Made by a program: the position numbers and the translations under genes. From Bacteroidia bacterium (GTDB taxonomy: Bacteria; Bacteroidota; Bacteroidia; SpSt-205): a stretch of 64,000 nt of DNA. Position 1 is the stretch's first letter. The number at the start of each line of letters is the position of its first letter. The stretch covers positions 1 to 64,000 of the forward strand of contig JAOAHZ010000003.1 of NCBI GenBank assembly GCA_026414975.1, written 5' to 3'. Below are positions 58,240-64,000 of this stretch, piece by piece. The notes beneath the pieces are model-generated. The model saw only the letters and a program-made list of their open reading frames with translations. It was not told the DNA's origin and made no database searches.

Positions 58240-59093
58240 AAGCCCATGTATAAGAGTGTAAGATATCCAGTCAAGCTCAGGAGAATATACCGCATGGCTC
58301 GAGCAGGACTCAAGGTAAGCTGATGGATAGAGAATCCCATCAGCCCTATTCCCAACAGAAAAGCCCACAGCCAAACCTTCCACGGGAGAAGAGGAATCAG
58401 GAATAAAGAGAGGGCCGGTAAGAGCATGATCCCGATACCTATTGCCCAAGCATTTTGCTGAAGGCGCTGGGGTGGAAAGGGAAGCATCCAAAGACGGGCT
58501 TTTTCGTAATCAGCCCGAGCTAACCACGCTATGACCCAAAAGTGAGGAAATTGCCAAGCAAACTGCAGGACGAAAAGAGCTATTAGGACGGGGGTGATTT
58601 CATTGTGGATGGACCAGTATCCAATCACAGGAGGCAGCGCCCCGGGAAAAGCCCCTACCACCACCGCTATCAAGCCGTATCTCTTGAGAGGGGTATAGGC
58701 ACACACATAGAGCAACCAGGCAACAATACCCAACACCATCACATCCCACCGCAAGCGCAGCAGAAAGAATAGAGATATCCCAAGCAAAAAGACTGTGAAA
58801 GCAATCGATTCGCCGACCGAGAGAACACCAGAGGGAATGGGACGGTGGCGAGTCCGGTCCATAAGCGCATCTGTATCTCGCTCCCAGATTTGGTTGGCTG
58901 CATTGGCCGATCCAGTCAGCGCATACCCCCCTAATACCAACCATGTAAGATGCCATATGTCAGAGAGACCTGCTATCAAGGCTCCCATTACCGCCGAAAA
59001 AACAACCACTATACTAAGCTTAGGCTTAGTAAGCTGAAAGTAGAGCCCTATCTTATGAAGAAAGCCGAGCGATAGGTTGATAAGAGCCGTCAT
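58224..59093 (-). CDS. ctaB: Protoheme IX farnesyltransferase (heme O synthase)
   Basis: CtaB attaches a farnesyl group to heme B, the first step to heme A. A nine-helix UbiA-family protein of 289 residues. The prenyl-diphosphate binding motif is NQIWERDTDALMDRTRHRPIPSG, and a second Asp-rich region is RADYEKARLWMLP. It begins LYFQLTKPKLSIVVV, the family start. The ATG at 59093 lies 41 bp inside the ctaA frame. Confidence 0.95.
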   Translation of the reverse strand: MTALINLSLGFLHKIGLYFQLTKPKLSIVVVFSAVMGALIAGLSDIWHLTWLVLGGYALTGSANAANQIWERDTDALMDRTRHRPIPSGVLSVGESIAFTVFLLGISLFFLLRLRWDVMVLGIVAWLLYVCAYTPLKRYGLIAVVVGAFPGALPPVIGYWSIHNEITPVLIALFVLQFAWQFPHFWVIAWLARADYEKARLWMLPFPPQRLQQNAWAIGIGIMLLPALSLFLIPLLPWKVWLWAFLLGIGLMGFSIHQLTLSPARAMRYILLSLTGYLTLLYMGLWLLL

Positions 59094-60024
59094 ATACAGA
59101 ATGCTTGAAAAAATAAAGGGAGATAAACCCTGTATTTACAGCGAACAAGGCAAGCCATAAGTGTGCAACTTTAGCGACGCCGGTAAAAGAAATGTAGCTC
59201 ATGAAGGCCCCTACTATGACCTGAGAGGTCAGAGCTAAGGTCGTGATCATTGCCCATCGCCGAGCAAAAGGGTGACGAACGGGCTCCCTGAAAAGTCGCC
59301 AGTGATAATAAGCCCAGAGCCCCAACACCACCCAGGAAAGAGAGCGGTGTATGAAAAAGTTAGTTGAGTGGAGCCCCGTTTCTAAGCCCTTTTGAGTAAT
59401 AATTGCCCGCAAAGTTGCTCCCAGAAGGACTTGAATCAATAGCGCACCGAGAGCTGCCCACCCGAGCTTGTAGTAAGTCTTGAGCTCGCCTTTCGGCAGG
59501 CGAGGCTGAAGCTGAAATGTCTGAGCCCATGCCAAAAGCGCCATTAAGGTTAGTCCGACCGAAAATAGCATGTGCACGGTGATTAGATGTTCAGCCAAAT
59601 AAGTTGCCACGACTCTCCATCCAATCAGCGATTGTATCACAAGCAGGACAGGGATTACAGTGGTGTAAAGAAGAAGTCGAGAGTGCCAGCGAAGAAAAAT
59701 CCAAGCGTAGCCAACCATCATAAGCACGCCCAAGCCTGCCAGGACGCTTACGAGGCGGTTGATATACTCTGCCCAAGTTTTGAGAGGGTCAAAAGGCTCA
59801 GCCAAGCGCCCTGCAACAGCAAACCGTTCTCGGTAGTCAGGAGGCAGCTGGGACGCTTGGGTAGGAGGAATGAGCTGCCCGTAGCAGGTAGGCCAGTCCG
59901 GGCAGCCCATTCCTGCATCTAAGACCCTCACGCTTACTCCCGCCAATATCACTAAGAAGAAGAGGGCAAAGACTCCGAAAGCTATTCTCCGAAAGCGTCG
60001 CAGATGCCTCAGGGCGTGGTCCAT
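59053..60024 (-). CDS. ctaA: Heme A synthase (COX15/CtaA family)
   Basis: CtaA oxidises heme O to heme A. The 323-residue protein has about eight membrane helices and the cysteine pair GMGCPDWPTCYG after the first helix, seen in Bacillus- and Bacteroidota-type CtaA. Histidines in EHLITVHMLFS and HSTNFFIHRSLSW fit heme ligation. The tail overlaps ctaB by 41 bp. Starts 8 bp after subunit I. Confidence 0.93.
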   Translation of the reverse strand: MDHALRHLRRFRRIAFGVFALFFLVILAGVSVRVLDAGMGCPDWPTCYGQLIPPTQASQLPPDYRERFAVAGRLAEPFDPLKTWAEYINRLVSVLAGLGVLMMVGYAWIFLRWHSRLLLYTTVIPVLLVIQSLIGWRVVATYLAEHLITVHMLFSVGLTLMALLAWAQTFQLQPRLPKGELKTYYKLGWAALGALLIQVLLGATLRAIITQKGLETGLHSTNFFIHRSLSWVVLGLWAYYHWRLFREPVRHPFARRWAMITTLALTSQVIVGAFMSYISFTGVAKVAHLWLALFAVNTGFISLYFFKHSVYDGSYQPIARLSS

Positions 60025-60032
60025 TTCCCCTC

Positions 60033-61991
60033 CTACTGACCTGCCTCAGGGAGAGAAGGTTCAGGCTTCTGATTGATAGAAAGAGCAGGCGATGGGGCTG
60101 TTTCAGGAGCGACAGCTAATTTTTCGCCCTCGGTAGGCTCCTCTCTGTCTATCACGGTAGATGGGTCAAAATCCTCTTCCCACCAACGCACACCCCGAGC
60201 AATGTCTTCATCAGAGATATACTGAGGAATGAAATCAGCTGGAGCCCCAGGCTTGGAATACTCATAGGCCCAGCGATGTACAACAGGCAGCTTACCTGGC
60301 CAGTTCCCGTGTAAATGCTCCACAGGCGCGCTCCACTCCAAAGTTGTGGCTTTCCAAGGATTGCGAGGGGCTTTCTTCCCGTAAAACATGCTGTAGAAGA
60401 AGTTATAGATGAAAATCAGCTGACCCAGGATGGTCACAATCGCCGCTATGGTGATGAAGACATTCAGGTCTTGCCATTTACTCGTGAAAGCGAATTCAGT
60501 GAAGGCATAATAACGGCGTGGGACACCACCGAATCCCATGTAGTACATCGGAAAGAAAACCAGATTAGCCCCTATGAAGGTGAGCCAGAAATGGATATAT
60601 CCCAACCGCTCATTCATCATGCGCCCCCACAAACGAGGGAACCAATGGTATGTGCCTCCGAACATCGCAAACACAGCCGATACCCCCATTACAAGATGGA
60701 AATGTCCTACGACAAAGTAGGTATTGTGAAGAGGAATATCCATCGGAGCTACCCCTAAGAAGAAACCAGTCAAACCGCCGCTAATGAAGAAAGACACAGT
60801 GCCTATCGCAAAGAGCATGGGTGTATTGAGGTGAATACGACCCTTCCATAGAGTAAAGATATAGTTGAAAATCTTCATGGCAGAGGGAATCGCAACAAGA
60901 AGCGTTGTGGCAGTGAATATAGACCCTAAAAGAGGATTCATTCCCGAAACAAACATGTGATGCGCCCAGACAATAAACGAGACAAAAGCTATCCCCAATA
61001 TAGAGTACACCATCACTTTGTAGCCAAAAATGGGCTTGCGTGCGTGAGTGCTAATCAGCTCCGAAGCAATACCCAAAGCCGGCAGCAACACGATATACAC
61101 CTCAGGATGGCCTAAAAACCAGAAAAGATGGAGATAAAGGAGCACATTCCCCCCTTGCTGAGGCAGGGCTTGACCTGCGATGTATATGTCAGACAAATAG
61201 AAGCTCGTCCCTAAACTATGATCAAACAAAAGGAGGATAAATGCAGCTACAGCAGGAGGGAAACTCAGAAGTCCTAAAACCGCTACAGTAAATAAAGCCC
61301 ACACTACGAGAGGCATGCGCATAGGAGACATGCCCCGAGTACGCATGTTTAGGACGGTGGTGATGTAGTTCAGCCCTCCCATGAGTACTCCTACCACAAA
61401 AAGCACAAGCGCTATAATCCAGAGTATCATCCCTAAGCCTGAACCTGGCATGGATTGGGGAAGCGCACTCAGAGGGGGATACACCGTCCAGCCTGCAGCG
61501 GCAGGTCCCGTTTCCACGAAGAATGAAGCAAAGAGCACTACCGTCCCCCAGAAGAAAAAGTGGAAGGAGAGCATATTGAGAAAAGGGGAGGCCATGTCCC
61601 GCGCCCCAAGCTGTAGCGGAATAAGGAGGTTCGCAAAGGTTCCGCTCAGACCCCCCGTGAGGAGCCAAAAGACCAGAATAGTCCCGTGCATAGTTACCAG
61701 AGCCATATAGAAGTTAGGGTCCAGCCGGCCTTCTGGGGCCCACTTACCCAAGATCGTCTCTAAAAAGGGAAAGCTGACATCAGGATAAGCTAACTGAAGC
61801 CGAAAGATCCCCGACAGCAGTATCCCAATAAACCCGGCCGTAAAACCGGTAAGGAGAAACTGCTTAGCAATCGTTTTGTGATCTTGACTAAAAATGTATT
61901 TGGTCCAAAAGGACTCTTTATGATGGTGGTCATGGTGATGGGCATCCTGATGAGATGCCACTTGAACCGCCGTCCCTAAGTGTGTTGCCAT
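60033..61991 (-). CDS. ctaD: Cytochrome c oxidase subunit I
   Basis: The 652-residue core subunit carrying heme a, heme a3 and CuB. Heme a histidine in VTMHGTILVFWLL; CuB and Tyr-His crosslink in LFWFLGHPEVYIVLLPALG; CuB histidine pair in VWAHHMFVSG; heme ligands in HNTYFVVGHFHLVMG. The K-channel YVIVxxxG-type segment is present with E replaced by the Tyr of EVYI. A His-rich N-terminus (HQDAHHHDHHHKE) and a ~100-residue hydrophilic C-terminal tail extend the protein. 3 bp downstream of subunit II. Confidence 0.95.
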   Translation of the reverse strand: MATHLGTAVQVASHQDAHHHDHHHKESFWTKYIFSQDHKTIAKQFLLTGFTAGFIGILLSGIFRLQLAYPDVSFPFLETILGKWAPEGRLDPNFYMALVTMHGTILVFWLLTGGLSGTFANLLIPLQLGARDMASPFLNMLSFHFFFWGTVVLFASFFVETGPAAAGWTVYPPLSALPQSMPGSGLGMILWIIALVLFVVGVLMGGLNYITTVLNMRTRGMSPMRMPLVVWALFTVAVLGLLSFPPAVAAFILLLFDHSLGTSFYLSDIYIAGQALPQQGGNVLLYLHLFWFLGHPEVYIVLLPALGIASELISTHARKPIFGYKVMVYSILGIAFVSFIVWAHHMFVSGMNPLLGSIFTATTLLVAIPSAMKIFNYIFTLWKGRIHLNTPMLFAIGTVSFFISGGLTGFFLGVAPMDIPLHNTYFVVGHFHLVMGVSAVFAMFGGTYHWFPRLWGRMMNERLGYIHFWLTFIGANLVFFPMYYMGFGGVPRRYYAFTEFAFTSKWQDLNVFITIAAIVTILGQLIFIYNFFYSMFYGKKAPRNPWKATTLEWSAPVEHLHGNWPGKLPVVHRWAYEYSKPGAPADFIPQYISDEDIARGVRWWEEDFDPSTVIDREEPTEGEKLAVAPETAPSPALSINQKPEPSLPEAGQ

Positions 61992-61994
61992 AGG

Positions 61995-63143
61995 CTATAG
62001 ATTTAGGTTAGGTTTCAAACTCGTAACCGCTGCAGGCGGTGTGTAAGCTGGCTTCTGCTGAGAAAGCCACTGCTGATACTCTTCCCATGTCTCTACGACC
62101 ACTTTCATACGCATATTGTAATGGGCTCCTCCGCATAGCTGATTGCACGCCAGCTCGTAATCAAACTCAGGATCCCCGAGCTTACGACGCATTTCTTTCG
62201 TTGTAATAGTAGGAACGAACATAACCTGGTTCTTCTGCCCAGGCACAGCGTAAATATGGGTTCGGAAATGCGGTAAGAAGAGTGAGTGAAGCACGTCTTT
62301 AGATCGGACATGAATGGTAACCAGCGCTCCTACGGGCAAGTGTATTTCCTTGAGGGTTGGTAGGATATCATCCTGGGCCTTGGGATCAGTGAAATCCAAG
62401 CCCAATACATTCTCACCCCCAATGAGAGTGTAGTGATAGCGCCCAAGCTTTCCATCTGCACCAGGATATCGCGCTCGCCACTGAAACTGCTCGGCTACCA
62501 CCTCAATCTCCAGGCTTCGCTGCCCCTCAGACGGTGCCTGGCCATGCACAGGCTTACTCCACACGTAAATCCCCCATGCAGCGATGATAAAGACGGGTAT
62601 AGAGATAGCTATCAGAGCACCTCGCTCTAAGCCGTGATGAGTCAGCTCATACGCCGCTCGCTGGCTTTTGCCATTGTAGTAGCGCCATATCATGTAGAAT
62701 AGCAGGGCATGTACCAAGACAAAAGCCGGAAAGGTAAAGGATAGAGTAAAAGATCGCAGGCTATCTATATCCCGCCCATGAAGAGAAGCGGATTCAGGAA
62801 GAGTAAAGGGAGCGTATTTGAAGGCCCCCCATATGGCCAAAGCAATACCAACCGCTCCCACAGCCATCCATAGTCGCATGTTCGCTCTATCTCTATCCCA
62901 GGAGGCAAAAGGATCATATCCCGTATAGCGTACGACAAGCTGGATAAGCCGAGCTGACAGTAGCAAAATGGCAATTGTCTCTATCCAAATAATAGCCCAA
63001 AGCACACCACCCCAGTCTATGGCTGCGGCAGCCTTAGCTTGTTGCATGGCCAGCTCAGAGGCTCGGGCCCTCGCTGCCGCGCCTATTTGAGCCCATACTA
63101 CACCTAACGCCCCTAAAACAGGGAGGCACCGCATACAGGTCAT
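61995..63143 (-). CDS. ctaC: Cytochrome c oxidase subunit II
   Basis: A 382-residue subunit II. The signal peptide starts MTCMRCLPVLGALGVVWAQ; two membrane hairpin helices follow. The CuA domain carries VLHSLFLPHFR (first histidine) and C333-NQL-C337-GGA-H341-YN-M344. No heme c domain is fused at the C-terminus. The start at 63143 follows a TATCTTTG box by 7 nt. It heads the eight-gene oxidase cluster. Confidence 0.93.
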   Translation of the reverse strand: MTCMRCLPVLGALGVVWAQIGAAARARASELAMQQAKAAAAIDWGGVLWAIIWIETIAILLLSARLIQLVVRYTGYDPFASWDRDRANMRLWMAVGAVGIALAIWGAFKYAPFTLPESASLHGRDIDSLRSFTLSFTFPAFVLVHALLFYMIWRYYNGKSQRAAYELTHHGLERGALIAISIPVFIIAAWGIYVWSKPVHGQAPSEGQRSLEIEVVAEQFQWRARYPGADGKLGRYHYTLIGGENVLGLDFTDPKAQDDILPTLKEIHLPVGALVTIHVRSKDVLHSLFLPHFRTHIYAVPGQKNQVMFVPTITTKEMRRKLGDPEFDYELACNQLCGGAHYNMRMKVVVETWEEYQQWLSQQKPAYTPPAAVTSLKPNLNL

Positions 63144-63150
63144 ATAACCA

Positions 63151-63158
63151 CAAAGATA
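63151..63158 (-). promoter_or_regulatory. -7 promoter box (TATCTTTG) with TTTG at -33, oxidase cluster
   Basis: A perfect TAnnTTTG match 7 nt before the ATG at 63143. TTTG lies 17 nt upstream of the box at the -33 position. This is the best two-part Bacteroidota promoter in the window. The rest of 63175-63373 shows no gene. Confidence 0.75.
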
Positions 63159-63373
63159 CAACAGTTGTTTCATTCCAAAGTGAGAACGACCCTACTCAAC
63201 TCCTTATCTCAGTGAGAAGCAGGCGAAAACTCCACTACACTGAGCGAAGTCATAGAGCTACTATAAGCCTGCCCCTGCTGTGTGGCATGTCCCTCCTTAG
63301 GCCACCGCCAATCTGGGTTCTACTGCGCTCAGCCTACCGCTAAGGCGATGGAAGTAGGCACCTTTTCACTGCT

Positions 63374-64000
63374 CTACGGCGCATGCCAATAGCGAATAGA
63401 ATGTACCTCTCCCTCTGCTTCTAATCTCACGAGGTATAGTCCCTGACTTAGGAAGGAGGGCAAGGGTACGCGGTATTCTCCTCTAGCTATGTCATTTAGG
63501 CTTTCTCTCCATACCTCACGGCCTTGAATATCATACGCTCTAATCGCCATATGAGGCAAGGCGGCCTGAGTAGAGAAGTATAACTTCGCTTCACTGATGT
63601 AAGCCCGATTAATGCTAGGGAATGCCCCCATAGACGCAGAGATACCCGAAAGGGTATCTAAAACTATGTCATCTATATAGAGTGTGTTACCCCAGCCCGA
63701 AATGCCCTGGAATCGCAGACGAATCACTTCTCCTCTGTAAGGATTCAGGAGTAGGCTGTCGGTTTTCCACTGTGAAGCTGAGGGTATGAAGTAACTCGTA
63801 CCTGATACGCTACCCCGGGCTGTTATGCATCCATCGGGGTGAGTAGATAAATCTCGTCCCCCCCGCTCCCACAATAAATCCCATGTATGACCACAGTCCG
63901 TAGAGACGTACACTCTAAGAGTGTCTGTGTAGTCCAGCTCATAAGAAGTATATCCATTGACTTGCCCCTCAAAGTTTAGACAGGCGTAGGCCCAGGAGAA
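63374..64000 (-). CDS. C-terminal part of a secreted protein with type IX sorting domain (5' end outside window)
   Basis: A frame open to the window edge. The visible 209 residues contain the end of a choice-of-anchor/MAM-like domain (SYELDYTDTLRVYVSTDCGHTW ... LYIDDIVLD), followed by a ~75-residue type A sorting domain: GAFPSINRAYISEAKLYFSTQ, AIRAYDIQGREVWRESL, and a final GLYLVRLEAEGEVHSIRYWHAP. DELRVEVATNCGTSW in the M43 peptidase is similar. The catalytic or adhesive part lies beyond 64000, so its activity is unknown. Confidence 0.85.
   Translation of the reverse strand, partial: FSWAYACLNFEGQVNGYTSYELDYTDTLRVYVSTDCGHTWDLLWERGGRDLSTHPDGCITARGSVSGTSYFIPSASQWKTDSLLLNPYRGEVIRLRFQGISGWGNTLYIDDIVLDTLSGISASMGAFPSINRAYISEAKLYFSTQAALPHMAIRAYDIQGREVWRESLNDIARGEYRVPLPSFLSQGLYLVRLEAEGEVHSIRYWHAP

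Noticed and set aside
1-64000. Defence system, biosynthetic cluster, prophage, rRNA operon or riboswitch
   Set aside because: I looked on both strands for hallmark genes and structures and found none; nearly all genes are housekeeping or phylum-typical envelope genes.

Overview
The window is a dense stretch of chromosome from a member of the Bacteroidota or a close relative. The evidence is type IX secretion C-terminal sorting domains on secreted peptidases, families largely confined to that phylum (DUF4783, DUF4292, DUF3078, DUF2490, the secreted protein often labelled 'asparagine synthetase B', and a degenerate ureohydrolase), no convincing Shine-Dalgarno sequences, and repeated use of the Bacteroidota -7 promoter box TAnnTTTG. 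Aerobic respiration is shown by a complete caa3/aa3-type oxidase cluster, and menaquinone synthesis by the futalosine route is shown by mqnE and mqnA. Nothing looks like a prophage, insertion sequence, CRISPR array, defence island or biosynthetic cluster.

Layout. 1-4.1 kb: a large S8 protease with a sorting domain. 4.1-9.3 kb: an acyl-CoA carboxylase beta chain diverging from DUF4783-nadC-DUF2490, then an alpha/beta hydrolase and a peroxiredoxin. 9.3-13.6 kb: gyrA and an M3 oligopeptidase. 13.7-16.4 kb: a Xer recombinase with an FkbM methyltransferase, and a DMT transporter. 16.5-21.6 kb, minus strand: chorismate synthase, a beta-helix lipoprotein, gpmI and an SDR oxidoreductase. 21.7-24.2 kb: mqnE, a histidine phosphatase and mqnA. 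24.5-26.7 kb: a long TPR protein. 27.0-33.3 kb, plus strand: DHH phosphoesterase, FKBP lipoprotein, outer-membrane protein and plsY; then a sugar nucleotidyltransferase, a TPR protein and a DUF4292 lipoprotein. 33.5-36.3 kb: rpe and two glycosyltransferases. 36.4-40.1 kb: an M43 metallopeptidase. 40.4-45 kb: a secreted protein of unknown function, RNase G and a 31-residue ribosomal protein, diverging from rpsT, a POT transporter and a ureohydrolase-like protein. 46.5-47.2 kb: an ECF sigma factor converging on tRNA-Pro and tRNA-Arg. 47.2-54.4 kb: DUF3078 and ung, diverging from mnmE, secA and a probable lipoprotein. 54.6-55.9 kb: a radical SAM protein and a second tRNA-Arg. 56-63.1 kb: the cox/cta cluster. 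The window ends inside another protein with a type IX sorting domain.

How the genes work together. Most of the content is housekeeping. Two modules stand out. The oxidase cluster encodes subunits I-IV, heme A synthesis (ctaA, ctaB) and copper insertion (Sco) in eight tightly packed genes. mqnE and mqnA act on chorismate, which is the product of the chorismate synthase encoded 4 kb away.

The most unusual feature is regulatory. At 18 heads of protein transcription units a TAnnTT(T/C)G box ends only 3-8 nt before the start codon. This implies leaderless or nearly leaderless mRNAs. The same box sits 6 nt before tRNA-Pro, which argues that it is a promoter element and not a translation signal. 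I used it to correct many start codons. A second unexplained feature is a GC-rich palindromic repeat found three times, each time between convergent genes.
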